Part shown: positions 37,766 to 47,853 of the stretch, piece after piece
How positions within the stretch are numbered: the first letter of the stretch is position 1
How the letters are laid out: each line of letters opens with the position of its first letter
Origin: Clostridiales bacterium UBA7568
GTDB lineage: Bacteria > Bacillota > Clostridia > Oscillospirales > CAG-272
Assembly: GCA_002479075.1 (NCBI GenBank)
Contig: DLLG01000003.1
Coordinates: 1-50,280, forward strand
Reading direction: 5' to 3'
Length of the DNA stretch: 50,280 nucleotides
The notes under the pieces: generated by a model
The model's database searches: none
The model's input: only the letters and a program-made list of their open reading frames with translations
Told to the model about the DNA's origin: nothing
Translations under genes and position numbers: made by a program

Positions 37766-40402
37766 TTAGTTCTTTTTGTCTTTGATAGCTGCCTGAGCTG
37801 CCGCAAGGCGTGCGATCGGCACACGGAACGGTGAGCAGGAAACGTAATCAAGACCGATGTTATGGCAGAACTCAACTGATGTCGGGTCGCCGCCGTGCTC
37901 GCCGCAGATACCGATATGGAGGTTCGGGTTTGCGGGTCTGCCGAGGCTGATCGCCATCTTCATAAGCTTACCTACGCCGACCTGGTCAAGCTTTGCAAAC
38001 GGATCGTTTTCAAAGATCTTTGTCTCATAGTAAGCGTTGAGGAACTTGCCTGCGTCGTCACGGCTGAAGCCGTAAGTCATCTGGGTAAGGTCGTTTGTGC
38101 CGAAGCAGAAGAAGTCTGCTTCCTTTGCGATGTCGTCAGCTGTGAGAGCGGCACGAGGAATTTCAATCATTGTACCTACTTCGTATTCGAGCTTGACGCC
38201 TGCTGCTGCGATTTCCGCATCAGCCGTTTCAACAACAACCTTCTTGACATATTTAAGCTCTTTAACCTCGCAGATAAGCGGGATCATAATTTCGGGCTTA
38301 ACGTTCCAGTCCGGATGGTTCTTCTTTACGTTGATAGCCGCGCGGATGACAGCCTTTGTCTGCATCTTTGCGATTTCGGGATAAGTTACTGCAAGACGGC
38401 AGCCGCGGTGACCCATCATCGGGTTGAACTCGTGGAGCGAAGCGATAAGCGCCTTGATGCTCTCAACGCTCTTGCCCTGTGCTGCTGCGAGGAGCTCAAT
38501 GTCAGCCTCTTCTGTCGGAACGAACTCGTGAAGCGGCGGGTCAAGGAATCTGATGCAAACGGGAGTTCCTTCAAGAGCTTCGTAAAGAGCTTCGAAGTCG
38601 CCCTGCTGATAAGGAAGAATCTTCTCAAGAGCAGCTTCTCTCTCTTCAACTGTGTCTGCGCAGATCATTTCTCTGAAAGCTGCAATTCTGTCAGCTTCGA
38701 AGAACATATGCTCTGTACGGCAGAGACCGATGCCTTCTGCGCCGAGCTCTCTTGCCTTCTTTGCGTCTCTGGGTGTATCGGCGTTTGTGCGGACTTTGAG
38801 TCTTCTGAACTCGTCTGCCCAAGCCATTATTCTGCCGAACTCGCCTGCGATCTTTGCATCAACCGTCGGGATAAGTCCTGCATAGATGTTACCTGTTGTA
38901 CCGTCGATGGAGAGTTCGTCGCCCTCGTGGAATACTTTTCCTGCGAGCTCGAACTTCTTGTTTTCTTCATCCATCTTGATGTCGCCGCAGCCGGAAACGC
39001 AGCAGGTTCCCATTCCGCGTGCAACAACGGCTGCGTGGCTCGTCATACCGCCTCTGACGGTGAGTATGCCCTGAGCTGCCTTCATACCCGTGATATCTTC
39101 GGGGGATGTTTCAAGACGTACAAGAACGACCTTCTTGCCTGCCTTCTTCCATTCAACAGCGTCCTCTGCCGTAAATACGATCTGTCCGCAAGCTGCGCCG
39201 GGAGAAGCTCCGAGACCCTTGCCGAGAGGAGTTGCGGCTTTGAGAGCCTTTGTATCGAACTGCGGGTGAAGAAGTGTATCGAGGTTTCTGGGATCGATCA
39301 TTGCAACTGCTTCTTCGGGTGTTCTCATACCCTCGTCAACGAGGTCGCAAGCAATCTTGAGAGCAGCCTGAGCCGTTCTCTTACCGTTACGTGTCTGGAG
39401 CATATAGAGCTTGCCGTGTTCGACTGTGAACTCCATATCCTGCATATCGCGATAGTGATTTTCAAGAGTTTTGCAAACATCCTCGAACTGCTTGAACGCT
39501 TCGGGGAACTTCTGCTCCATCTCTGCAATCTTCATAGGTGTACGAACGCCGGCAACAACGTCCTCGCCCTGAGCGTTTGTAAGGAATTCGCCGAAGAGTC
39601 CCTTTGCGCCCGTAGCGGGGTCACGTGTGAATGCAACGCCTGTACCGCAGTCGTCGCCCATATTACCGAACGCCATCATCTGAACGTTTACAGCCGTGCC
39701 CCAAGAATAAGGAATATCGTTGTCACGACGGTATACGTTTGCACGGGGGTTGTCCCAGCTGCGGAAAACGGCTTTGATAGCCTCAAAGAGCTGAACCTTG
39801 GGATCGGAGGGGAAGTCCGTACCGATTTTGGATTTGTATTCAGCCTTGAACTGGGATGCGAGAGTCTTGAGGTCGTTTGCGTCAAGATCAACGTCCTGCT
39901 TTACGCCCTTCTTTTCTTTCATCTCGTCGATGAGCTTTTCAAAATACTTCTTGCCGACTTCCATAACGACGTCGGAGAACATCTGGATAAATCTTCTGTA
40001 GCAGTCCCAAGCCCAACGGGGATTGCCGGATTTCTTTGCGATAACGTCAACAACTTCTTCGTTGAGACCGAGGTTAAGGATTGTGTCCATCATACCGGGC
40101 ATCGATGCTCTTGCGCCGGAACGGACAGAAACGAGAAGGGGATTCTCGTGATCGCCGAACTTCTTGCCGGTGATCTCTTCCATCTTTTCGATATAGCTCA
40201 TTATTTCAGCTTCGATGGAAGGATTGATTTTCTTGCCGTCTTCATAATACTGTGTGCAGGCTTCTGTCGAGATTGTGAAGCCCTGAGGAACGGGAAGACC
40301 GATGTTTGTCATTTCCGCAAGGTTTGCGCCCTTGCCGCCGAGAAGCTCACGCATACTTGCGTTGCCTTCGCTGAACAGGTAACAATATTTTTTTGCTGCC
40401 AT
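37766..40402 (-). CDS. ppdK: Pyruvate, phosphate dikinase
   Basis: The 878-residue enzyme reversibly converts pyruvate, ATP and phosphate to phosphoenolpyruvate, AMP and pyrophosphate. Visible are the N-terminal ATP-grasp domain (LLGGKGANLAEM, VSVRSGARASMPGMMDTILNLG in part), the phosphohistidine swivel domain with GGMTSHAAVVARGMG (catalytic His), and the C-terminal PEP domain (GIGLCRTEHMF, MGHRGCR, GTNDLTQMTYG, ICGEHGGDP with the catalytic Cys of SCSPFRVP nearby). The start at 40402 follows GGAGG; the frame to 40420 overlaps that site. In anaerobes it serves glycolysis with pyrophosphate. The element is inserted just after its stop codon and may have displaced its terminator. Confidence 0.98.
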   Translation of the reverse strand: MAAKKYCYLFSEGNASMRELLGGKGANLAEMTNIGLPVPQGFTISTEACTQYYEDGKKINPSIEAEIMSYIEKMEEITGKKFGDHENPLLVSVRSGARASMPGMMDTILNLGLNEEVVDVIAKKSGNPRWAWDCYRRFIQMFSDVVMEVGKKYFEKLIDEMKEKKGVKQDVDLDANDLKTLASQFKAEYKSKIGTDFPSDPKVQLFEAIKAVFRSWDNPRANVYRRDNDIPYSWGTAVNVQMMAFGNMGDDCGTGVAFTRDPATGAKGLFGEFLTNAQGEDVVAGVRTPMKIAEMEQKFPEAFKQFEDVCKTLENHYRDMQDMEFTVEHGKLYMLQTRNGKRTAQAALKIACDLVDEGMRTPEEAVAMIDPRNLDTLLHPQFDTKALKAATPLGKGLGASPGAACGQIVFTAEDAVEWKKAGKKVVLVRLETSPEDITGMKAAQGILTVRGGMTSHAAVVARGMGTCCVSGCGDIKMDEENKKFELAGKVFHEGDELSIDGTTGNIYAGLIPTVDAKIAGEFGRIMAWADEFRRLKVRTNADTPRDAKKARELGAEGIGLCRTEHMFFEADRIAAFREMICADTVEEREAALEKILPYQQGDFEALYEALEGTPVCIRFLDPPLHEFVPTEEADIELLAAAQGKSVESIKALIASLHEFNPMMGHRGCRLAVTYPEIAKMQTKAVIRAAINVKKNHPDWNVKPEIMIPLICEVKELKYVKKVVVETADAEIAAAGVKLEYEVGTMIEIPRAALTADDIAKEADFFCFGTNDLTQMTYGFSRDDAGKFLNAYYETKIFENDPFAKLDQVGVGKLMKMAISLGRPANPNLHIGICGEHGGDPTSVEFCHNIGLDYVSCSPFRVPIARLAAAQAAIKDKKN

Positions 40403-40561
40403 TTTGTGAAATTCCTCCACTTTTTATTTATTAAAGTTTTGCTAACTTTATTCGATTAGATATTATATCACAACAAAAACGCAATATCCATAGTTTTTTC
40501 AAAATTTTTTCCGAAAAAGATATATTTTCCGAATATTTATCTCAAAATCGACTCTATACAC

Positions 40562-40590
40562 TTGAAAAACGGATATATTTTGTGTAAAAT
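40562..40590 (+). promoter_or_regulatory. Promoter of the fructosamine kinase gene
   Basis: TTGAAA (40562-40567), a 17-base spacer and TAAAAT (40585-40590), 42 bases before the start codon. Confidence 0.75.
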
Positions 40591-40631
40591 GTACCTTACA
40601 AAGCCTGACAGAAACCGGAGCGGAGGAAAAT

Positions 40632-41525
40632 ATGAGCATACTTACAAGCGGCGCATACAACACCATCATCGAAAACGCCGTAAAAAGCGAGACCGGAGCG
40701 GATTTCCGCATAGTCGATATAAAAGAAAGCAAAACCGGAGCGATGCATCCGGCGGCAAGGTTCATCGGCGAAAAATTCGATGTTTTCGTCAAAGCCGGAC
40801 AAAACCCGTTCTCGCCTGAGCAGTTCAGAGCCGAGGCGAAGGAGCTTGCCTATATAAAATCGCACACCGACATAAAGACCCCGGAGGTCTACGGCGTTGC
40901 GCAGAGCGGAGATACCGTTCTGCTGATAATGGAAGCGGCAAAGGACGTAAAGCCAGAAACGGACGCCGATTTTGCCGCGCTCGGACGCGGGCTCGCGCAG
41001 TTGCACTCCGTAAAGAGCGACCGTTGCGGCTTTGATTTCACAACCTACCTCGGAGTATTCCGTCAGGACAATACGCGCGAGGAAAGCTGGGCGAAGTTCT
41101 TCGGGCAGCACCGCCTGCTCGATACGATGAAATATGCAGTCGACAAGGGCAAAATCGACGCAGAGCATATAAAGCTCGTCGAAAGGCTTGTCGAAAAGCT
41201 GCCGTCGATATGCCCCGTTCAGAGCGAATTTTCCCTGCTTCACGGCGACCCGTGGCTCGGAAATCTTATGTTTGACGGAAAAGATCTTGTCCTCATCGAC
41301 CCCGCCCTCTATTACGGCAACAGGGAGATTGACCTGACGACCGTCAATTTCTTCTGCCCGGTGCCGCAGGCGTTCTTTGACGCATATAACGAAGTCTATC
41401 CGATAGACAGCGGTTTTTCCGACCGCGCCGACCTCTGGAAACTGAATCAGTGGCTCGGGCACGTTGCGCTCTTCGGCGAAAAATACCTTATAAAAATAAA
41501 GGAAGCAGCCGATAAATATCTGTAA
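40632..41525 (+). CDS. Fructosamine/ketosamine kinase family protein
   Basis: The 297-residue protein has the aminoglycoside-phosphotransferase-like kinase fold. FVKAGQ near residue 55 is the nucleotide-lysine region. LLHGDPWLGNLM is the catalytic loop with the HGD motif, and VLIDPALYYGNREIDL is the metal-binding DP/DFG-like motif. It should phosphorylate ketosamines on glycated amines or proteins, allowing their breakdown. GGAGG precedes the start, and pth follows after 15 bases. Confidence 0.9.
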   Translation: MSILTSGAYNTIIENAVKSETGADFRIVDIKESKTGAMHPAARFIGEKFDVFVKAGQNPFSPEQFRAEAKELAYIKSHTDIKTPEVYGVAQSGDTVLLIMEAAKDVKPETDADFAALGRGLAQLHSVKSDRCGFDFTTYLGVFRQDNTREESWAKFFGQHRLLDTMKYAVDKGKIDAEHIKLVERLVEKLPSICPVQSEFSLLHGDPWLGNLMFDGKDLVLIDPALYYGNREIDLTTVNFFCPVPQAFFDAYNEVYPIDSGFSDRADLWKLNQWLGHVALFGEKYLIKIKEAADKYL

Positions 41526-41540
41526 TTTCGAGGAGCTTAT

Positions 41541-42170
41541 ATGTCAATATTCGACCTTTTCAAAAAAATAGAAACAACAGCTGTCTCCGGGCCCCCGACG
41601 TTCATCGTTGTCGGGCTCGGAAATCCCGGCAAAAAATATGATAACACCCGCCATAACGCAGGCTTCCGCGCGATAGACTATATCGCCGCAAAGATCGGCG
41701 CAAAGATCGACCGGGCAAAGTTTGATTCGCTCGTCGGCGAATGCGAAATCGGCGGGGCGAAAGTACTTTTAATGAAGCCGCAGACTCTTATGAACGCCTC
41801 CGGCACGGCGGTGTCCGCTGCGGCGGATTTCTATAAGATAGACCCCGACCATATAATAATTTTGAGCGACGACATCTCCCTTGAGCCGGGGCACATCCGC
41901 ATCCGCAGAGAAGGCAGCGCCGGGGGGCACAACGGGCTGAAAAGCATAAACAAATGGCTCGGAACGGAGAAATATCCCCGCGTAAAAATAGGCGTCGGAA
42001 AAAAGCCGTCGCCCGAATATGACCTTGCAGACTGGGTTCTCGGAAATCTGCCGGACGGAGATATGAAGCTGACGGAAGGCCGCAGGGACGACATTTTTGA
42101 CGCTGTGCGCCTGATAATATCGGGCGAGACCGAAAAGGCGATGAACCTTTACAACAGAACGGAGAAATAA
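41541..42170 (+). CDS. pth: Peptidyl-tRNA hydrolase
   Basis: The 209-residue enzyme releases peptides from tRNAs that fall off ribosomes. VGLGNPGKKYDNTRHNAGF contains the catalytic His, MKPQTLMNASG the tRNA-binding Asn and Met, and SAGGHNGLKSI the further conserved Asn. About 20 residues before VVGLGNPG are extra compared with the common 190-residue form. It is tightly linked to mfd (one base between stop and start). Confidence 0.97.
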   Translation: MSIFDLFKKIETTAVSGPPTFIVVGLGNPGKKYDNTRHNAGFRAIDYIAAKIGAKIDRAKFDSLVGECEIGGAKVLLMKPQTLMNASGTAVSAAADFYKIDPDHIIILSDDISLEPGHIRIRREGSAGGHNGLKSINKWLGTEKYPRVKIGVGKKPSPEYDLADWVLGNLPDGDMKLTEGRRDDIFDAVRLIISGETEKAMNLYNRTEK

Positions 42171-42171
42171 A

Positions 42172-45100
42172 ATGAATATACTTTCAGGCCGTATCCGCGC
42201 GGAGCGTGAATACGGGCAACTGCTTGAAAACCTGCGTGGTCAGCTACGGATAGAAAATCGGGCGCCCGCAATGGCAACGGGACTTTGCGAGGGGGCGGAG
42301 AACGCTTTCCTCGCCGCTTTGGTTTCCGAAAAAATAACTTCATCGCCCGCTCTTATAATAGCGCACGATGAAAAAACCGCCGCCTCGATAAACGCTTTCC
42401 TTTCGGGCGTGGGACTTAGGTCTATGGTGTACCCTGTCCGAGATCCCGTGCTTTATAACATCGTCTCCTCGCACGATACCGAGCACGAGCGGATCGCCGT
42501 GCTGACCGCACTTTCCGAAGACGGGGTCGATGCGGTAGTAACGGTGCCGGACGCGGCGATACAATATACGATACCGAGAGGACGTCTTGAAAAGGCAACG
42601 ATGACAATCGCCGAAGGCGAAACACACGACATCTCCGCCCTCTCCTCATTCCTCGTTTCCGCAGGATACGTAAGAGAGAGCCTGGTTGACGGCAAAGGGC
42701 AGTTTTCCGTCCGCGGCGGAATTTTGGACGTGTTTCCTCCCCAGCTCTCCTCCCCCGTCCGGATTGAATTTTTCGGGGACGAAATCGATTCAGTCTATTC
42801 CTTTGATATAATGACGCAGCGCCGCGTCGCCGACGTAAAAAAAGTAACCCTGACCTGTGCGCGCGAAATTCTGACAGACGAAAAAGCAAGGGCAAAAATG
42901 TCCGCCGCAATATCCGCCCAGCTGAAAAAGACGATAACCGCCGAGGCGAGAGAATCGCTTATGCACGAAAAGGATGCCATAGAAAGCGGCCTTGAGCTCC
43001 CCTTCGCGGATAAATACATCTCCCTCGTCTATCCCGAATGTACAGCCCTCATCGACTGGTTCTGCGAGGATACGCTCGTCGTTATGACGGAATCCTCATC
43101 GGTTGAGGAGAGACTGAAAGCCTACGCCTGGCATTACGAGGAGACGATAAAAGAGCTTATCTCCTCCGGCGTTATGATCTCAAAATACAGCGCATTCTCC
43201 GAGGACGCAGAGGATTTTTATGCCTTCGTCGGCAGGAATCCCTCGGTGCTGATAAACAGCTTCATCTCGCAATACAGAGACAGAATCTCCGGAATTTATT
43301 CCTTTGAGAGCCGCAAGACCGCCTCGCCTACGGGAAATTACAATGCGCTCATAGAAGACGTCACCTCCTATGCGACGGCGGGCGAATCGATACTCATCCT
43401 CTGCGAAAACGAGGTTGAAATAAACAATCTTGTTAAAATGCTCGGCGAAAGCGGGATAAGCGCAGCCCCCGCTCCCGACTTTCTGAAAATAACGGATACC
43501 CCTCGCCGCTGCGCGATTATAAGCGCCTTTGATGCGGAGGGCTTCGAGCTTATCCGCTCAGGCTTTGCCTGCATTTCCCTGCGCGAAAATCAGAGCCTTG
43601 CAAAGCGCAAGCTAGCGATAAGAAAGCTGCGGAACGCAAAATCCGCTCGCTCTGCAAAGGAAAAAATTCTCTCTTATGCGGATCTTGAGGTCGGCGATTA
43701 CGTTGTTCACGTGACACACGGAATCGGGCGTTATATGGGGCTCGAAAACATCCGCAACTACGACGGCGTCTGCCGCGACCATATGAAAATCCAGTATGCG
43801 GGAACTGACGTGCTCTATGTCCCCTGCGAGCAGATCGACCTTGTTTCAAAATATATCGGCGCAAGAGCGGACGACGGAATGCTTCATCTTTCAAAGCTCG
43901 GCGGAACGGAATGGGCAAGGGCAAAGTCGCGCGTCAAGGCGGAAGTAAAGGAGATGGCAAAAGAGCTTATAGAGCTTTATGCCGAAAGGCTCCGCCGCCC
44001 CGGTTACGCCTTCCCCGCAGACGGAGAAATGCAGAGGGAATTCGAATCGACCTTCGAATATGACGAGACGGACGGTCAGCTTGCCGCCGCCGAGGACATA
44101 AAAAAGGATATGGAACGCTCCGTCCCTATGGACAGACTTCTCTGCGGCGACGTCGGCTTCGGAAAAACCGAGGTTGCCCTCCGCGCGGCATTCAAGGCGG
44201 TCGAAGCGGGAAAGCAGGTTGCGATTCTCGTCCCGACGACAATTCTCGCAATGCAGCATTATCAGACAGCCGTTTCAAGAATGAGAGCGTTTCCGATAAA
44301 GATTTCGCTTATGTCCCGCTTCCGTACGGCAAAAGAGCAGGAGGCAACGCTCCGCGCGCTCAAAAGGGGCGACGTCGATATAATAATCGGTACGCACAGG
44401 CTGCTGTCGTCGGATGTGCAGTTCAAGGATCTCGGACTGCTGATAGTCGATGAAGAACAGCGATTCGGCGTTGCGCACAAAGAAAAGCTCAAGCAGTTTT
44501 CAAAGAACGTCGACGTTCTGACGCTGACGGCAACCCCGATTCCGAGAACGCTGAATATGGCAATGAGCTCGATAAGGGATATGTCAGTTCTGGACGAAGC
44601 GCCCGGAGACAGGCTCCCCGTCCAGACCTACGTTCTGGAACACGACGACATCGTAATAAACGAGGCAATACGCAGAGAGCTGCGCCGCGGCGGGCAGGTC
44701 TTTTATCTGCACAACAGAGTTGACACGATCGTTCAGAAGGCGATGAAGCTGCGCAAGGAATTTCCGGACGCCGTAATCGAAGTGGCACACGGGCAGATGG
44801 AAAAAGAAGAGCTCTCCGCCATCTGGCAGGGGATGGTCTCCGGCGATATCGATGTTCTCGTCTGCACGACGATAATCGAAACGGGAGTCGATGTTCCGAA
44901 CGCAAACACGCTGATAATCGAAAATGCGGATAAAATGGGACTTTCCCAGCTGCATCAGATACGCGGACGCGTCGGCAGGAGCTCCCGCAGAGCTTACGCC
45001 TATTTCACTTATCCCCGCTCGAAAGCCCTCTCGGAGATCGCAACTAAGCGTCTTCAGGCCATCCGCGACTTTACCGAGTTCGGTTCCGGCTTCAAGATTG

Positions 45101-45696
45101 CCCTGCGCGACCTTGAAATCCGCGGCGCGGGCGACCTTCTCGGCGCACGTCAGCACGGGCATATGGAGAGCATCGGCTATGACCTTTATATAAAAATACT
45201 CAACGAAGCCGTTCTCGAAGAGAAGGGCGAAAAGCCGAAAGAACGCGCAGACTGCACGATAAACATCGGCAGGGATTCATACATTCCGGAAAAATATATT
45301 TCAGACCCCGCACAGCGCATCGACGTTTACAAAAAGATTGCAACCGTCGAAACGGAGCAGGATATGGATGACATCGCAGCAGAGCTGCTCGACCGCTACG
45401 GAGACCTTCCGCCGTCCGTCGAAACGCTCCTCTCGATCTCTCTCCTCCGTGCGCTCGCAATCGAATGCGGTTTCGTTCAGATAGATCAGAGCGAGGACGG
45501 TGCCGTCATCTATCCGAGGTATCTCGATATTCCCGTATGGTCGGAGATGATCTCCCTCTATCCTAAGAAATCGATAACCGTCATAGCTTCAACCAAGCCT
45601 TCAATAAGGTGCAAAAACAGGAGCGGAGAGCCGATTTTACCGTATATTTGCGGGTTGTTAAAAAAATATATACAAATAAAATCAAAAAAAGAGTAG
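42172..45696 (+). CDS. mfd: Transcription-repair coupling factor
   Basis: The 1174-residue Mfd pushes stalled RNA polymerase off damaged DNA and recruits UvrA. An N-terminal UvrB-homology region covers about 20-430. A CarD-like RNA polymerase-interacting domain starts at about 505 (GDYVVHVTHGIGRYMG). The RecG-type helicase has Walker A GDVGFGKTEVALRAAF, DEEQRFGV, TATPIPRTL, GRVGRS and a C-terminal UvrA-blocking domain. GGAG precedes the ATG. Length is standard. The pth-mfd order is common in Firmicutes. Confidence 0.98.
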   Translation: MNILSGRIRAEREYGQLLENLRGQLRIENRAPAMATGLCEGAENAFLAALVSEKITSSPALIIAHDEKTAASINAFLSGVGLRSMVYPVRDPVLYNIVSSHDTEHERIAVLTALSEDGVDAVVTVPDAAIQYTIPRGRLEKATMTIAEGETHDISALSSFLVSAGYVRESLVDGKGQFSVRGGILDVFPPQLSSPVRIEFFGDEIDSVYSFDIMTQRRVADVKKVTLTCAREILTDEKARAKMSAAISAQLKKTITAEARESLMHEKDAIESGLELPFADKYISLVYPECTALIDWFCEDTLVVMTESSSVEERLKAYAWHYEETIKELISSGVMISKYSAFSEDAEDFYAFVGRNPSVLINSFISQYRDRISGIYSFESRKTASPTGNYNALIEDVTSYATAGESILILCENEVEINNLVKMLGESGISAAPAPDFLKITDTPRRCAIISAFDAEGFELIRSGFACISLRENQSLAKRKLAIRKLRNAKSARSAKEKILSYADLEVGDYVVHVTHGIGRYMGLENIRNYDGVCRDHMKIQYAGTDVLYVPCEQIDLVSKYIGARADDGMLHLSKLGGTEWARAKSRVKAEVKEMAKELIELYAERLRRPGYAFPADGEMQREFESTFEYDETDGQLAAAEDIKKDMERSVPMDRLLCGDVGFGKTEVALRAAFKAVEAGKQVAILVPTTILAMQHYQTAVSRMRAFPIKISLMSRFRTAKEQEATLRALKRGDVDIIIGTHRLLSSDVQFKDLGLLIVDEEQRFGVAHKEKLKQFSKNVDVLTLTATPIPRTLNMAMSSIRDMSVLDEAPGDRLPVQTYVLEHDDIVINEAIRRELRRGGQVFYLHNRVDTIVQKAMKLRKEFPDAVIEVAHGQMEKEELSAIWQGMVSGDIDVLVCTTIIETGVDVPNANTLIIENADKMGLSQLHQIRGRVGRSSRRAYAYFTYPRSKALSEIATKRLQAIRDFTEFGSGFKIALRDLEIRGAGDLLGARQHGHMESIGYDLYIKILNEAVLEEKGEKPKERADCTINIGRDSYIPEKYISDPAQRIDVYKKIATVETEQDMDDIAAELLDRYGDLPPSVETLLSISLLRALAIECGFVQIDQSEDGAVIYPRYLDIPVWSEMISLYPKKSITVIASTKPSIRCKNRSGEPILPYICGLLKKYIQIKSKKE

Positions 45697-45777
45697 ATTT
45701 TATTGAAAAATGTATGTATAATGTTAAATAGGACTTTTCAATTCCGTTTTTTAAAATTACAAGGAGAAACAAAAATT

Positions 45778-46989
45778 ATGAAACGCACAACCAAAACCTT
45801 CAAGACCGTGGCGACGGTAATTGCTCTGGCAATGCTTATGTCCGCCCTCGCATTGACCCTTTCGGGCTGCGGAAACAAAACGGTTATGACCTTTGAAGCA
45901 GACAACGGAAAAACGTACACGGCAGATATAAACTTCTATAAGTTTATGATGGTATATTCCAAGCAGACGTTCTATATGCAGAGCGGTCTTTATTCCTCCG
46001 CAGAGAGCACAATCTGGGACACAAAGAACGATGACGGCATAACATACGACAAGCTCTATACCGATCGTGTCACAACACAGGTAAAATCCGTGCTTATCGA
46101 ACAGTATCTCTTCGATAAATACAATCTTACAATAAGCGACGAAACGATGGCAAGCATCAAAAAGACGGTCGATTCCGCGGTTGCAAATCAGGGCGGAAAA
46201 GGCTTTTACAAGCAGTATTTCGGATATACGTCAAGCCAGCTTTACGACTATCTCGTTATGGTCGAAAAGTCAAAGGCTGTCGTTGAATATCTTTACGGCG
46301 AAGAGGGCAAGGACCCCGTAACGACGGAAGAGCTTGATAAATATTATGAGGACAACTACGCAGGCTACCTCTTCATTATGCTTGATATGAAGAACAAGGT
46401 AAAGAAAGACGAAGACGGCAACCGCGTCGTAAAGACAACGACAGATAAAGACGGCAAAGTCACAGAGCAGGAAGCATACGAGACGGAAGAAATGACGGAA
46501 GAAGAAAAGAACGATAAGGAAAATCTTCCCGCCAAAATCCAGCAGGAACTCGATGAAGGCGCCGACTTTGCGGAGCTTGTCCAGAAATACTCCGATGACT
46601 ATTATTCCGTAACTCTCAAGCGCGGTATATTCATCCCGAAGGAAAACGGACTTCTCAACAACGCGGAGACTGTAAACAAGGCGATCAAAGAGCTTGAAAT
46701 CGGCGAATGTACAGGCAAGCTCTCTGTCGGCGATACAAACGATTACACATACTTTGTCAAGAGAATAGACCTTCTCGACAAGGCATATGAAGAAGAGGAA
46801 TATGAAGATTGGTTCACAAGCTTCAACGACAACGTCAAATACGAAAAGTATGACGGCGTTATAGCAGGCTACGATGCTTCCGTCAAGGTCGATACGGATG
46901 CTATCTCCGGCTTCAGCATAAAGAACACCTTCCTCTCCGATTACGTTGATGTTTATTACTACTACACACACTACGGTTACTCATCATAA
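45778..46989 (+). CDS. PrsA/SurA-like peptidyl-prolyl isomerase lipoprotein
   Basis: The 403-residue product has a long signal ending in a TLSGC lipobox, a SurA-N-like helical region (about 60-210) and a degenerate parvulin-type PPIase domain (about 230-350; PAKIQQELDEGADFAELVQKYSDDY, then FIPKENGLLNN). An acidic insertion rich in Asp, Glu and Lys lies at about 225-265. It probably helps fold exported proteins outside the membrane. I use the start at 45778 after AAGGAG; the frame to 45703 includes a TATAAT (45717-45722). Confidence 0.88.
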   Translation: MKRTTKTFKTVATVIALAMLMSALALTLSGCGNKTVMTFEADNGKTYTADINFYKFMMVYSKQTFYMQSGLYSSAESTIWDTKNDDGITYDKLYTDRVTTQVKSVLIEQYLFDKYNLTISDETMASIKKTVDSAVANQGGKGFYKQYFGYTSSQLYDYLVMVEKSKAVVEYLYGEEGKDPVTTEELDKYYEDNYAGYLFIMLDMKNKVKKDEDGNRVVKTTTDKDGKVTEQEAYETEEMTEEEKNDKENLPAKIQQELDEGADFAELVQKYSDDYYSVTLKRGIFIPKENGLLNNAETVNKAIKELEIGECTGKLSVGDTNDYTYFVKRIDLLDKAYEEEEYEDWFTSFNDNVKYEKYDGVIAGYDASVKVDTDAISGFSIKNTFLSDYVDVYYYYTHYGYSS

Positions 46990-46992
46990 ACA

Positions 46993-47853
46993 ATGTTCGG
47001 ATTTGTAAAGCCGCTTGTGCCTGAACTGAAGGTCAAAGACAGCGATTTTTACAAGAGCGTATATTGCGGACTCTGCCGCTCGATGTCAAGGCATACGGGC
47101 GGCATTTCCACCTTTACCCTCTCCTATGATATGACGTTCTTCGCCCTTTGCAGAATGGCTCTTTCGGATACGGAGCTGTCGTTTGAAAGAATACGTTGCA
47201 AAGCGCATCCGATGAAAAAACGCACAGTCTGCCGCGATAACGCAGAGCTTGAATTTGCGGCAAGAGCGAGCGGCGTCCTCGTTTATTATAACTGCAAGGA
47301 CAACATCGCAGACGAGAAAGGGCTCAAACGGACGCTTTATAAGCTGCTCCTGCCCTATGCGAGAAGGATAAACAAAAAAGCCGCCCTGCCCGATATATCG
47401 GAGAGGACGGAGAAATATCTTTGCGAGCTTTCCGCCCTGGAAAAAGAAAACTGCCCGAGACCGGATGAGGTTGCGGATGTTTTCGGAAAGCTCCTCGGAG
47501 AGCTTCTCGCCTTCGGATATGAGGGGGAAAGAGCGATCGTCGCAAGGGAGATCGGCTTTCATACGGGCAGATGGGTATATCTTGCAGACGCTGTCTGCGA
47601 TTATAAAAAGGACCTGAAAGAAGGCAAATACAATCCGTTCATCTTCGCATTCGAAACAAGCGAAGCGGCGGAAAAATATCTCTCCTCCGATGTTTCGGAT
47701 ATACTGACACTTGAGCTTTGCGCCCTCGACAGGGCGATCGCTCTGATCGACCCGCCAAAAGCGGACGGAATTATGCGCTGTATAACGAACATAGTTCACG
47801 GAGGAATGGAAAATTCGCTCATCACGGCGATGAGAAAGGAGGCGGAAAAATGA
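46993..47853 (+). CDS. DUF5685 family protein
   Basis: The 286-residue protein starts MFGFVKPLVPELKVKDSDFYKSVYCGLCRSM and contains LSYDMTFFALCRMALS, CKAHPMKKRTVC, GRWVYLADAVCDYKKDLKEGKYNPFIF and a helical body. Conserved Cys/His pairs near the N-terminus suggest metal binding. This matches the DUF5685 group, found next to J-domain genes in Clostridia. Function is unknown. The gene overlaps the next start in ATGA. Confidence 0.85.
   Translation: MFGFVKPLVPELKVKDSDFYKSVYCGLCRSMSRHTGGISTFTLSYDMTFFALCRMALSDTELSFERIRCKAHPMKKRTVCRDNAELEFAARASGVLVYYNCKDNIADEKGLKRTLYKLLLPYARRINKKAALPDISERTEKYLCELSALEKENCPRPDEVADVFGKLLGELLAFGYEGERAIVAREIGFHTGRWVYLADAVCDYKKDLKEGKYNPFIFAFETSEAAEKYLSSDVSDILTLELCALDRAIALIDPPKADGIMRCITNIVHGGMENSLITAMRKEAEK

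Noticed and set aside
37895..40459. 854-codon open frame antisense to ppdK
   Set aside because: It lies fully over ppdK, has no ribosome binding site and its translation is a Cys/Val/Leu-rich shadow without domains. It results from the codon usage of ppdK.
45703..45777. Extended N-terminus of the PrsA-like protein
   Set aside because: It would precede the lipoprotein signal and contains the likely -10 box; the ATG at 45778 has the proper AAGGAG.
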